Shown here: positions 43,402 through 52,328 of the stretch, piece after piece
Layout of the letters: the number at the start of each line of letters is the position of its first letter
Position numbering within the stretch: the stretch's first letter is position 1
Assembly (NCBI RefSeq): GCF_006517255.1
Contig: NZ_CP041185.1
Location: 2,976,001 to 3,040,000 of the forward strand
Source: Janthinobacterium tructae
Lineage (GTDB): Bacteria > Pseudomonadota > Gammaproteobacteria > Burkholderiales > Burkholderiaceae_D
Length of the DNA stretch: 64,000 bases
Direction of reading: 5' to 3'
Program-made: the position numbers and the translations under genes
The notes under the pieces: model-generated
Told to the model about the DNA's origin: nothing
What the model saw: the letters and a program-made list of their open reading frames with translations, nothing else
Database searches by the model: none

Positions 43402-45570
43402 ATGACCTTACCCCGTCTTCGCCGTTCCCTCGGCTCCCTGCTGATCGCAGCAGCCTGCGCCTCGCTGGCAACGACCGTCCACGCCGCCGATACCACGCCG
43501 GCATCGCCAGTTGCCGCCACGCAAGCCAATGCCAAACATGCCATCACGCATGAAGACGTGTGGCTGATGAAACGCATGGGCGCGCCCGTCGCCAGCCCCG
43601 ACGGGCGCTGGGCCGTGTTTTCCGTCGTCGACAGCGCCTACGACAGCAAGGAACAATGGTCGGACCTGTGGATCAAGTCGCTGCTTGACGACAGCCCCGC
43701 GCGCCGCCTGACCTATTCCAAGGGCGGCGAAAGCGCCGTGGCCTGGTCGCCGGACAGCCGCCAGCTGGTGTTCGTCGCCAAGCGCGATGGCGACGAGGCA
43801 GGCCAGATTTACCGCCTCGACGTGGCCGCTGGCGGCGAAGCGCAACGCCTGACCTCGCTCACCCTGGGCGCGCGCATGCCGAAATGGAGTCCGGATGGCA
43901 AGCAATTGCTGTTCATCAGCGACATCTATCCAGGTAACAAGACAGAAAGCGACGTCAAGCAAAGCGCGAAAGAGCGCAAGGAACGCAAGGTCAGCGCCCG
44001 GTCCTATGAAACGACGGCACCGCGCTATTTCGACAAATGGCTGACCGACAAGCAGGTGCGCCTGTTCATCGTCGACGCGCAGCCTGAAGCCAAGGGGGAG
44101 AACACCGCGCGCGACATCCTGTCGGGCACGCAACTGGCCGCCCTGCCGGGCTTTGGCGGCGGCCAGGGCGACGAGGGACAGTCGCTGGACGCCGTCTGGA
44201 CGCCCGATGGCAAGGCCGTCGTCTTCAATGCGGCCACCAACCGCGACGCGGCCCAGCGCGAAGCCGTGTATTCGCAACTGTATTCGCTGCCCGTGGCGGG
44301 CGGCGAAGCGCAGCGTTTGACGCAGGACAAACATAGCTACGCTTCGCTGAAGTTTTCCGCTGATGGCAAGACCCTGTTCGCCCTCAGCGATGCGCAAACA
44401 CCCGGTAAAGTGTATGACGTGAAACGCCTGGCCAGCTTTGCCTGGCCGATGAGCAACCCTGCGCCAACGATATTGACGGCCAAGCTGGACCGTTCGATTT
44501 CGCGTTTCGTGCTGCCAGAAGGCGGCAAGCGCGTCATCTTCAGCTATGAACATGCGGGCCTGGAAAAGCTGTACTCGATCGACACCAGGGGTGGCGACGT
44601 GCGCGAGGAGCCATCCTTGCCAACGGGTACCATCAACTCGCTGAGCAGCGGCGGCAAGGCTTTGGTGGGCGTGTGGGAGTCCGCCATCAACCCGCCGGAA
44701 ATCTATGCCTTCAACGGCAAGCAGCCGAAACGGCTGACAGCCTTCAACACGGAGAAAGCCAGCAAGATCGACTGGCAAGCGCCCGAGCACTTCTGGTTCA
44801 CCACGGCCGACGGCCGCCAGATCCACAATATGCTCGTCAAGCCGGCCAATTTTGATCCGAACAAGAAATACCCGCTGTTTACCGTCATCCACGGCGGCGC
44901 GGCAAGCATGTGGCGCGACCAGTTCGTGCTGCGCTGGAACTATCACCTGCTGGCCAAGCCAGGCTATGTTGTCTTGCTGACCGACTACAAGGGTTCCACC
45001 GGCTATGGCGAGGAATTCTCGCGCTCTATCCAGTTCGACCCATTGAAAGGCCCGGGCGATGAAGTCAACCAGGGCGTCGATGAAGCTATCAAGAAATATC
45101 CATTTATCGACAGCACGAAACTGGCGGCCGGCGGCGCCAGCTATGGCGGCCACCTGGCCAACTGGCTGCAGGCGACCACCACGCGCTACAAGGCCATCGT
45201 CTCGCATGCGGGCGAAATGGACCTGATCATGCAGTGGGGCACCAGCGACGGCGGTTTCGGCCGCGAAACGAATGCGGGCGGCCCCGTCTGGTCGAACCTG
45301 CCCGTGTGGCGCGATCAAAGCCCGGTCATGCAAGCAGGCAACCACGAAAAAGGCACGGGTTTCACGACCCCCATCCTGATCACCGTGGGCGAGCTCGATT
45401 ACCGCGTGCCGGCCAACAATGCCTTGATGAACTTTGCCGTGCAACAACGCCTGAACGTGCCGGCGAAATTGCTGGTCTTCCCGGACGAAAACCACTGGAT
45501 CTTGAAGGGCGAGAACAGCCGTTTCTTCTATAGCGAAGTCGAGGGCTGGCTGGCGAAGTATCTGAAGTAA
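43402..45570 (+). CDS. S9-family serine peptidase (prolyl oligopeptidase type)
   Basis: 722 aa from the ATG at 43402, with a signal peptide cleaved near HAAD. A beta-propeller domain (residues about 50-430) with ASPDGRW, AWSPDSRQLVF and WSPDGKQLLFIS repeats gates the C-terminal alpha/beta hydrolase. The triad is visible: S580 in GASYGGH, D666 in VGELDYRVP and H698 in DENHW. This is the S9C acylaminoacyl/dipeptidyl peptidase group, acting on oligopeptides in the periplasm. It is monocistronic with a terminator after it. Confidence 0.94.
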   Translation: MTLPRLRRSLGSLLIAAACASLATTVHAADTTPASPVAATQANAKHAITHEDVWLMKRMGAPVASPDGRWAVFSVVDSAYDSKEQWSDLWIKSLLDDSPARRLTYSKGGESAVAWSPDSRQLVFVAKRDGDEAGQIYRLDVAAGGEAQRLTSLTLGARMPKWSPDGKQLLFISDIYPGNKTESDVKQSAKERKERKVSARSYETTAPRYFDKWLTDKQVRLFIVDAQPEAKGENTARDILSGTQLAALPGFGGGQGDEGQSLDAVWTPDGKAVVFNAATNRDAAQREAVYSQLYSLPVAGGEAQRLTQDKHSYASLKFSADGKTLFALSDAQTPGKVYDVKRLASFAWPMSNPAPTILTAKLDRSISRFVLPEGGKRVIFSYEHAGLEKLYSIDTRGGDVREEPSLPTGTINSLSSGGKALVGVWESAINPPEIYAFNGKQPKRLTAFNTEKASKIDWQAPEHFWFTTADGRQIHNMLVKPANFDPNKKYPLFTVIHGGAASMWRDQFVLRWNYHLLAKPGYVVLLTDYKGSTGYGEEFSRSIQFDPLKGPGDEVNQGVDEAIKKYPFIDSTKLAAGGASYGGHLANWLQATTTRYKAIVSHAGEMDLIMQWGTSDGGFGRETNAGGPVWSNLPVWRDQSPVMQAGNHEKGTGFTTPILITVGELDYRVPANNALMNFAVQQRLNVPAKLLVFPDENHWILKGENSRFFYSEVEGWLAKYLK

Positions 45571-45593
45571 ATACTGAAACGTTCTTGATGAAC

Positions 45594-45630
45594 AAAAGCC
45601 AGGTTCCGCTCACGCGGGCCTGGCTTTTTT
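45594..45630 (+). terminator. Terminator of S9 peptidase gene
   Basis: Stem AAAAGCCAGG/CCTGGCTTTT with an internal CCGC/GCGG extension, then a T run. It partly overlaps the 3' end of the convergent MFS gene and could serve both. Confidence 0.85.
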
Positions 45631-46922
45631 CATGCAGGCTGGACAGCAGCCACGGTTGCTTTCTGACGGGCGATCGCCAGCACCATCAGCGCGGCGACGA
45701 GGCAGGCGGCGCCGGCGGCGAACAGGGCCGGGTTGTAGGTCAGCATCAGGGTACGGATGCGGCCGGCGCCATACGCGGCCACGGCGGCGCCCAGCTGGTG
45801 GCCGGCGAAGATCCAGCCAAACACCATGCCCGCCCGCTCCCGGCCAAACGTGGCCCCCACCAGTTTCACGGTGGGCGGCACGGTGGCGATCCAGTCCAGG
45901 CCGTAGAACATGGCGAACAGCGACAGGCCGTACAGGGTGAATTCCGAATACGGCAGCCAGAACAGGGACAGCCCACGCAAGCCGTAATACCAGAACAGCA
46001 GTTTGCGGTTGTCATAGCGGTCCGACAGCCAGCCGGACAAGATCGTGCCAAACAGGTCGAAGGCGCCCATCATGGCCAGCACGGAGGCGGCCGGCACGGC
46101 GGACAGGCCCGAGTCGCCGCACAGGGAAATGAAGTGCGTCTGGATCAGGCCGTTGGTGCTGAGGCCGCAGATGAAGAAGGTGCCGAAGAGTATCCAGAAG
46201 GTGCGGTGCGCCGCCACGCTGCGCAGGATCACGAACGGCGTGGCAAACGTCATTTTTGCTGCCGGCGGTGGCGCCAGCGGCGTGGCCGGATCGGCGCCGT
46301 AGGGCCGCAAGGCCACGTCCTGCGGGCGGTTGCGCATGCACAGGAAGGCCAGCACGGCGACGATGGCGCAGCTGGCAAACACGGGCAGGACAGCCGTGCG
46401 CCAGCCGAAGTGCTCGATCAGCCAGGCGCCCACGGGCAGGAACAGCAGCTGGCCCGTGGCCGAGCTGGCCGTCAGCACGCCTACCACCAGGCCCCGGTGC
46501 GTCTCGAACCAGCGGTTCGCCACCACGGCACTCAAGACCAGCGCCGTCATGCCCGAACCCAGCCCCAGCAGGATGCCCCACAGGGCCACCAGGTGCCAGA
46601 ACTGCGTCATGCGCGTGGCCAGCAGCATGCCGGCAGCGATCAGGCCCAGCGCCACGCAAATGACATTGCGCAAGCCGAAGCGCTCCATCAGGATGGCGGC
46701 AAACGGCCCCATCAGGCCAAACAGCACGAAGCGCACGGCCAGGGCCGAGGAAATCTGCTCGGCATCCCAGCCGAACTCGCGGCTCAAGGGCTGCATCAGC
46801 GCCCCTGGCAAGCCCAGCGCGGCCGACGAGGTCAAGGCGGTGAGGAAAGTGATGGCGACGATGACCCAGGCAAAGTGGATGCCGCGCCGCGCCATCCATT
46901 GCGAAACAGGATAGGAAAGCAT
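45630..46922 (-). CDS. MFS transporter (oxalate/monocarboxylate-like)
   Basis: 430 aa from the ATG at 46922, with GAGGA 5 bp upstream; the longer reading to 46994 has no support. Twelve hydrophobic segments, SGWLSDRYDNRKLL as the cytoplasmic loop of the MFS family, and an opening WVIVAITFLTALTSSAALGLPGALMQPLSREFGWD resembling the OFA/monocarboxylate group. The substrate is not known. It is convergent with the S9 peptidase gene. Confidence 0.9.
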   Translation of the reverse strand: MLSYPVSQWMARRGIHFAWVIVAITFLTALTSSAALGLPGALMQPLSREFGWDAEQISSALAVRFVLFGLMGPFAAILMERFGLRNVICVALGLIAAGMLLATRMTQFWHLVALWGILLGLGSGMTALVLSAVVANRWFETHRGLVVGVLTASSATGQLLFLPVGAWLIEHFGWRTAVLPVFASCAIVAVLAFLCMRNRPQDVALRPYGADPATPLAPPPAAKMTFATPFVILRSVAAHRTFWILFGTFFICGLSTNGLIQTHFISLCGDSGLSAVPAASVLAMMGAFDLFGTILSGWLSDRYDNRKLLFWYYGLRGLSLFWLPYSEFTLYGLSLFAMFYGLDWIATVPPTVKLVGATFGRERAGMVFGWIFAGHQLGAAVAAYGAGRIRTLMLTYNPALFAAGAACLVAALMVLAIARQKATVAAVQPA

Positions 46923-47086
46923 GCAGTCCTCATGAGAAAGAGTGAAGAGAAAGAGTGGATGCCGGTCAGTATCAGCCGATGGGATTTTTACCATGTTATA
47001 TTATGATCGTAATTTATACAATCGAAAAAAAAACTGAAGCCGCACTGCTGCGTGCAGCTCCAGTCCTGGCTTCAAGCTTGTGAAAT

Positions 47087-47152
47087 GGGGTCAGACCCGG
47101 CGGGGACATGTGCCCCAATGGGGCACATGTCGATCCCGCAGGAACTGACCCC
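47087..47152. repeat. 66-bp compound inverted repeat
   Basis: Outer arms begin GGGGTCAG and end CTGACCCC. Inner arms are a perfect 11-bp pair, ACATGTGCCCC (47106-47116) and GGGGCACATGT (47120-47130), around a 3-nt loop. GGGGTCAGACCC motifs occur as dispersed repeats in many betaproteobacteria. It lies between the MFS start and the BON gene end, so it could also end transcription of the latter, although no T run follows. Confidence 0.75.
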
Positions 47153-47157
47153 AAACA

Positions 47158-47889
47158 TTACTTCACCTTCAAGCCATTCTTCACATCCGTCACGCCTTCG
47201 ACGCCACGGGCCAGGTCAGCGGCTTTTTTCACTTGCGCCTGGGAAGGCACGAAGCCGCTGAGCATGACGACGCCGTTCACCGTTTCCACGTGCACGTCCA
47301 GCGCTTTCAAGTCATTGTCCTTGACCAGGTCTGCCTTGATCTTGGTGGTGATGACCGAGTCTTCCACTGCCACCTTGGTGCTGCCGGCCGCATTGCGCGT
47401 CATGCAGGCGGCCTTGGCCGTCGCATCCATGGCGTCGCAATTTTCCTTCGTGGTGGCAGGGGGATTCTGCGCCACGTTGGTGCCGGCCCTGGCGCCCGTG
47501 TTGGCGTCGGCCAGCGCGGCCGTTTTCGCCGCCTTGGCATCGTTCATGCACGTGGTTTTATCGGCGCCAGAGCGGTCGCCGCACTTGGCCTTGGCCATGT
47601 CATACTCGGCATTGGCGACATCCTTGCGGGCCTTGCCCAGTTCGCGCGGCGTGTTGCGGTATTGCGCCACGGCGTCCGATTCGGCCTTGGCGCGCGCCAC
47701 CTTGGCTTCTTCCACGCAGACTTTTTTCGCGTTGCCGCTGTGGGCATCGCAGGCAGCCTTGGCCTGTTTGTAGTCGGCCGTTGCCTTGTCCGTCAAGCTC
47801 TTGTACGAGGCATCCTGCGCATACGCGGGCGTGGCGGCAAGCAGGGCGCTGGCACTGGCGGCCAGCATGAGTGCGATCATTTTGTTCAT
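47158..47889 (-). CDS. BON-domain periplasmic protein
   Basis: 243 aa from the ATG at 47889, with AGAGGAA 6 bp upstream. The signal peptide ends at AYAQD. A long helical Ala/Lys/Asp-rich region (residues about 25-165) has regularly spaced Cys pairs (KAACDAHSGNAKKVC, KAKCGDRSGADKTTC, ENCDAMDATAKAAC), a tandem pattern. A BON domain with VITTKIKADLVKDNDLKALDVHVETVNGVVMLSGFV ends the protein. BON domains bind phospholipids and are found in OsmY-type stress proteins. Confidence 0.9.
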   Translation of the reverse strand: MNKMIALMLAASASALLAATPAYAQDASYKSLTDKATADYKQAKAACDAHSGNAKKVCVEEAKVARAKAESDAVAQYRNTPRELGKARKDVANAEYDMAKAKCGDRSGADKTTCMNDAKAAKTAALADANTGARAGTNVAQNPPATTKENCDAMDATAKAACMTRNAAGSTKVAVEDSVITTKIKADLVKDNDLKALDVHVETVNGVVMLSGFVPSQAQVKKAADLARGVEGVTDVKNGLKVK

Positions 47890-47993
47890 GGTGGTTCCTC
47901 TCTGGTTAGTTGATGCCCAGATTAGACCCCTGCCGCACGCAAAGCTCCGTGCGACAGCACACGCTGACAGGCCATCCGCATAAAAATCAGCGT

Positions 47994-48689
47994 TTATTTG
48001 TCGCCGCTCAAGCCCTTTCGCCACAATACTTGCGCCTGTTCAAATGGTGAAGCGGCCCCATCAAATGCACCAGCACCATCGGCCAGCGCCAGCCATGCCT
48101 GCGTGGCGTGGGAACCGCCTGCACCGCCGCCTGCGCCGCTGCCCACCGCACGCACGCCGCGCATCCAGGCCAGCACATCAGGGTATTGCCCGGGGTGGCG
48201 TGCATGCATCCAGGCCAGGGCTACCAGATCCGCATAGGCCTCTTCGCGACGCGTCTCGCGCACCTCCTGCGCCAGCGGTGTCAACCCGCCCCGCTGCGTG
48301 CCGGGCGGCTCGACAAAGCCACGTGGCAAGGCGTGCCAGTCGCCCTGTGCATAGCGCTGGCAATGGCCGATTTCATGCGCCGTCATCGCTTCCATCATCA
48401 GGCCCTGGCGCGCAGCCGGCACGCCCTGCAAGACACTGTCCGCCTGCGCATTGCCGCGCAAGGACAGCACCAGCTTGCAGCGCCCCCCTTCGTAGCCCAG
48501 CGCCAGCGGCACGGCACCGGGCGCATCCTGGGGCTGCACGATGATATCGATGGGCAAACCTTGCTCGCGCGCAAACGCGATGACGGGCTGGCCCGCCTGC
48601 AGCCAGCGGCTTTCCAGATCGGTGAGCTGGGCGTGCGCCATGGCAGGCACAGCAAGGAACAAACTCAACAGAGAGAACAGTTTCAACAT
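47994..48689 (-). CDS. Secreted protein with HEXXH metal-protease motif
   Basis: 231 aa. The signal peptide ends at MAHAQ. A zincin-like motif AHEIGHC at 104-110 is followed about 40 residues later by REEAYADLVALAWMHARHP, whose Glu/Asp could serve as third ligand, the layout of gluzincin-type peptidases. A Gly-rich stretch GSGAGGGAGG lies near 185. No family was recognised. It may be a small periplasmic metallopeptidase; activity is inference from the motif. Confidence 0.72.
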   Translation of the reverse strand: MLKLFSLLSLFLAVPAMAHAQLTDLESRWLQAGQPVIAFAREQGLPIDIIVQPQDAPGAVPLALGYEGGRCKLVLSLRGNAQADSVLQGVPAARQGLMMEAMTAHEIGHCQRYAQGDWHALPRGFVEPPGTQRGGLTPLAQEVRETRREEAYADLVALAWMHARHPGQYPDVLAWMRGVRAVGSGAGGGAGGSHATQAWLALADGAGAFDGAASPFEQAQVLWRKGLSGDK

Positions 48690-48783
48690 GGGATCGACAG
48701 GAGGAAAGAGGCTTTACCACTGCAGAGTAAGCGGTGCAGATATTTCCACAAGGAAAAACTGGCAACTTTTCGCAAATAAAGAC

Positions 48784-48814
48784 GAAAAAAAACCGGTGCA
48801 GTGCACCGGCTTTT
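48784..48814 (-). terminator. Hairpin terminator between M49-like gene and HEXXH gene
   Basis: Stem CCGGTGCA/TGCACCGG with A tracts on the left and TTTT on the right. The A tract reads as T on the minus strand, which fits termination of the M49-like gene ending at 48841. Confidence 0.85.
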
Positions 48815-48840
48815 CACGCTGACAATAGTCAGGGTCGGGT

Positions 48841-50580
48841 TTATTTCTTCGCAGTCATTGCTTTGTCCAGCGCGCGGGCCGTGACGAATTCCGGACGGAT
48901 ATCGTTGGGCACAGCCTTCATCTTGTCGAGCGCCACCTGCACTTCGGGGCGAATCACCACGTATTTGGTCATCATCGCTTGCGCGCGCGCATAGTCACCC
49001 GTTGCCTCGATGGTCAGAAATTCACGGTCCAGGTCGATCACGGCTTGCTTGATCTTGGCAAAATCGACGCCGAACTTGCCGTCGCCCAGCGAGACAAAAC
49101 CGCCCTTGTCGAGGATGTAATTGATCTGGATGGCCATGCCGCGCGCGTGCGAATCGGTCAGGCCGAAATGCAGTGTGCGGAAACCGGAGGCGAGGAAAGT
49201 GTTGTACAGCTTGCGCTCAGCCGCCTCGCCCTGGCCCAGGGTATCGTTGAGTTGCCCCTTGTCCATCATGTAGCGCAGCGCGAACAGGCCCGTGATGTCG
49301 GCCTTGGCTTCCTCGATGGTCGAGTATGCCTCCTTCAAGTCCTGGCGCGGCGTCGATGGCTTGCCGTCGACGACGGTGGCGTGCGGGCCCAGGCCGTGCA
49401 TGATTTCATGCGCGAGGATGTGCGTGAAGAAGGAATTGAAATCCACGTCCTGCTGCGCTTCGGGCGTCAGCACCAATGTCGAGATCGGTGTCAGGGTGGC
49501 CTTGAACTTGGCTTCCTGCACGTTTTTCAGCATCACGCGCTTCGAGCCGCGCGCGCTGATGATGCGCTCGTCGTTCGGCAAGTTGTAGGCGGCCGTCTGC
49601 ACGGCCATGTTGCCATCGCCGGCGCCATATACCTGGTTGACCACCACCATCGGCGCCAGCGCGCCCACTTTCGGGTTGCGGTACCGGGCGTCGAGCGGCA
49701 GGTTGTCTTCCAGCTCCTGCATGTGCTTGGCGAAGAAGTTCAGCTTTTGCGTCTCGGCCTGGTCGCGGATGTTCACGTAGGCTTCGAACGCGGCCTTGTA
49801 GCCGAACAGCTCGTCGTTATACGTTTCATACGGGCCGATGGTGATGTCGACGGGCGAATCGAGGTCCATCCAGGCGAAGTCGGACGGCAAGTAATCGTTG
49901 TCGAGGAAAGCCTTGGCGCGCAGGGTCAGGAATTTCTTCAGCGATGCGTTGTCCGTGGCGGCTGCCGCCTCGTCGAGCAGCTTGGCCAGCTGTTTCAGTT
50001 CCACCTTGTATTCGTCCGAATACTTGACGGTCTGGTATTTGCCATCCTTGCCCGCGCGAATCGTCGTGAAGAACCATTGCGCCTGCTGCTTGTCATCCGC
50101 CGACAAGCCATTCATCCACGTTTCCAGGCTGGCCTTGGTGGCGCCCTGCGGATAGAAATTGCCCGCTTCCGGCTTGTGTGCGGGAATGGCGATGCCCGCA
50201 TAGCTGGCCGGCATGAACGAGGCGTGCGCGTCGAGCACCGACCATGGGCCCTTGTTGATCCAGAAATAGTTCAGGCGGGCCTGGCCCAGCTTTGATTTGT
50301 CCTTCTTCAAGGCCGCCCACAGGGCTTCATTGCCGGACCAGCGCTGGCGCAGTTGCAGCACGTCGACCAGCTTGGCCGCCTCGACCAGCTTGGCGATGGC
50401 CTGGCGGTCGCCGGCAGACAGGTGCGTGACGTCAGCCGTCAGCGCAACGGGCGCGTAGCGGGCGCTCATGCTGGTCAGTTGTTGCGCCGTGGCCGGGATT
50501 GCTGGTGCGGCGGCTGGCGTTGCGGCGCAGGCGCTGCCGACGGCAGCGGCCATCAGCAGGGGAATCAGGAGTTTTTTCAT
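48841..50580 (-). CDS. M49-like zinc metallopeptidase (dipeptidyl peptidase III-related)
   Basis: 579 aa from the ATG at 50580. The signal peptide ends about residue 20 (SACAA). The zinc site HEIMHGLGPH is at 391-400 with a second motif EEAKAD at 423-428, the pattern of the DPP III-related group also found fused to Nudix domains in plants. Typical M49 enzymes have the longer HEXXXH form, so this belongs to the variant. It should remove N-terminal peptides in the periplasm. Confidence 0.88.
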   Translation of the reverse strand: MKKLLIPLLMAAAVGSACAATPAAAPAIPATAQQLTSMSARYAPVALTADVTHLSAGDRQAIAKLVEAAKLVDVLQLRQRWSGNEALWAALKKDKSKLGQARLNYFWINKGPWSVLDAHASFMPASYAGIAIPAHKPEAGNFYPQGATKASLETWMNGLSADDKQQAQWFFTTIRAGKDGKYQTVKYSDEYKVELKQLAKLLDEAAAATDNASLKKFLTLRAKAFLDNDYLPSDFAWMDLDSPVDITIGPYETYNDELFGYKAAFEAYVNIRDQAETQKLNFFAKHMQELEDNLPLDARYRNPKVGALAPMVVVNQVYGAGDGNMAVQTAAYNLPNDERIISARGSKRVMLKNVQEAKFKATLTPISTLVLTPEAQQDVDFNSFFTHILAHEIMHGLGPHATVVDGKPSTPRQDLKEAYSTIEEAKADITGLFALRYMMDKGQLNDTLGQGEAAERKLYNTFLASGFRTLHFGLTDSHARGMAIQINYILDKGGFVSLGDGKFGVDFAKIKQAVIDLDREFLTIEATGDYARAQAMMTKYVVIRPEVQVALDKMKAVPNDIRPEFVTARALDKAMTAKK

Positions 50581-50689
50581 GGGGGTCTCGGTAAGATTTT
50601 TCTCAGAAGCGGCTGGCGCGGATGGCGCGCTACCGCTTTCTTGCTCAGCCTGCGATTGTCCCACCTGCCCCCATGGCATGGCAAGCCGC

Positions 50690-51289
50690 TTACCAGACCT
50701 TGTACACCTGCCCCGTCTGCGCCCCTTCCACGCTGCGGCTGTAAGCCAGGGCCACGCGGCTGGCGGCGGCCGGCTCGAAGCCGTAGAAGAACGGGCCATA
50801 CGCGTCCAGCGATTCGGCCAGGACCGTAGGGCTGACGACATTGATGCGCATGCCGCGCGCCAGTTCGATGGCGGCGCCCCGCACGAAGCCTTCCACGGCC
50901 GCATTCGTCATGCTGGCGGCCGCGCCGAAGCGGATAGGCTGCTCGGCCACGATGCCGCTGGTGAGCGTGATCGAGCCGCCGTCGTTCAGGTATTCCTGCG
51001 CCACCAGCGCCACGTTGACCTGGCCCATCAGCTTGCTGTCCAGACCCAGCTGGAATTGCTCGGGGGTGAACTCGGCCAGGGGGCCGAAATGCAGCTTGCC
51101 CGCCGTCACGACGACGGCATCGACCTTGCCGATGCGCTTGAACAGGGCGCGCACTTGCGCGATGTCGCTCATGTCGGCCTGATGCGTGCCGCTGCGGCTG
51201 CCCACTTCGATGATTTCATGGCGTTGCGCCAGTTGCGCCGCGACGGCCGTGCCGATGGTACCGCTAGCGCCGATGATGACGATTTTCAT
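50690..51289 (-). CDS. SDR-fold protein lacking the catalytic Tyr/Lys
   Basis: 199 aa from the ATG at 51289, with AAGGAAA upstream. The cofactor motif GASGTIG is at 7-13, VTAG at 61-64, and the catalytic-type serine at S111 in TLTSG. The expected YxxxK is replaced: A125 and N129 fall where Tyr and Lys should be, just before AAVEGF. It is divergent from a LysR regulator, a frequent pairing. It may bind NAD(P) without classical reductase activity. Confidence 0.88.
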   Translation of the reverse strand: MKIVIIGASGTIGTAVAAQLAQRHEIIEVGSRSGTHQADMSDIAQVRALFKRIGKVDAVVVTAGKLHFGPLAEFTPEQFQLGLDSKLMGQVNVALVAQEYLNDGGSITLTSGIVAEQPIRFGAAASMTNAAVEGFVRGAAIELARGMRINVVSPTVLAESLDAYGPFFYGFEPAAASRVALAYSRSVEGAQTGQVYKVW

Positions 51290-51400
51290 GCTGTTTCCTT
51301 GTGTGGGTTGAACGATGCAGCCAGTATGCGCCGCTTCCAAAAAGGAATAAATACGCTAGAATTTACAAGATTACTAATCCACAGTTTTCAATCGAGGCAT

Positions 51401-52318
51401 ATGGATAAATTGCGCAGCATGGAGATTTTTGTCGCCGTCGTCGATGCGGGCAGTTTCACGGCGGCCGCCGAGGCGTTTCAGATTTCGCCCGTGATGGTGG
51501 GCAAGCACATCAAGCAGCTGGAAGAGCGGCTGGGTGCGCGCTTGCTGGCGCGCACGACGCGCCGGCAAAGTCTGACGGAAATCGGCCTGCAGTATGTGGA
51601 GCAGTGCCGCCAGATCCTGGCGCAGATCGCGGCGGCCGAAACGGGTGCGGAAGCCATGCGCTCCACGCCGCGCGGCAAGCTGAAAATCACGGCCCCCGTG
51701 TCCTTCGGCAGCGAGTGCATCGCGCCGCTGATGGCCGACTACCTCGATGCATATCCGGAAGTGAGCCTGGAATTGAGTCTGAACGACAGGACGGTGGACC
51801 TGGTGGAAGAAGGGTTCGATGCGGCCATCCGCATCGGCAAGCTGGAAGATTCCGCCATGGTGGCGCGCGTGCTGCGGCCGTATGCGATGGTGATCTGCGC
51901 CGCGCCCGCCTATCTGGCAAGACATGGCACGCCGCGCACGCCGGCCGACCTGGCGCGCCACGAATGCCTGGACTTCATGCAGTGGACGCGCCACGTGCGC
52001 TGGCGCCTGGCCAGGAGCGGCGACGACGACGGCAGCCCCGTGCGCGAAAGCCGCTTCCGCTCGAACAATGGCCAGGCGCTGCGCGTGGCGGCCCTGCACG
52101 GCTTCGGCATCGTCATGCAGGCGGAAATCCTGATGGCCGGCGATATCGCCGCTGGCAGGCTGGTGCCGCTGCTGGCAGGCTACGTGCCGGCACCGCGCCC
52201 AATGCACCTCGTGTATGCGCGCGACCGCCAGCCCACGCCCAAGCTGACGACCTTCATCGATTTTCTGCTGGAACGCTACGGGCCAGCGGCGACACCGCCG
52301 CCGGCCACGCTCACGTAA
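51401..52318 (+). CDS. LysR-family transcriptional regulator
   Basis: 305 aa from the ATG at 51401. The helix-turn-helix has MEIFVAVVDAGSFTAAAEAFQISPVMVGKHIKQLEERLGARLL, and the effector domain has PRGKLKITAPVSFGSECIAPLMADYL. This is the subgroup resembling PA-type LysR regulators that control a divergent oxidoreductase gene. The SDR-like gene begins 111 bp away on the other strand. A longer in-frame reading to 50468 is not credible because it runs antisense through that gene. Confidence 0.92.
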   Translation: MDKLRSMEIFVAVVDAGSFTAAAEAFQISPVMVGKHIKQLEERLGARLLARTTRRQSLTEIGLQYVEQCRQILAQIAAAETGAEAMRSTPRGKLKITAPVSFGSECIAPLMADYLDAYPEVSLELSLNDRTVDLVEEGFDAAIRIGKLEDSAMVARVLRPYAMVICAAPAYLARHGTPRTPADLARHECLDFMQWTRHVRWRLARSGDDDGSPVRESRFRSNNGQALRVAALHGFGIVMQAEILMAGDIAAGRLVPLLAGYVPAPRPMHLVYARDRQPTPKLTTFIDFLLERYGPAATPPPATLT

Positions 52319-52328
52319 CTTGGGGAGC

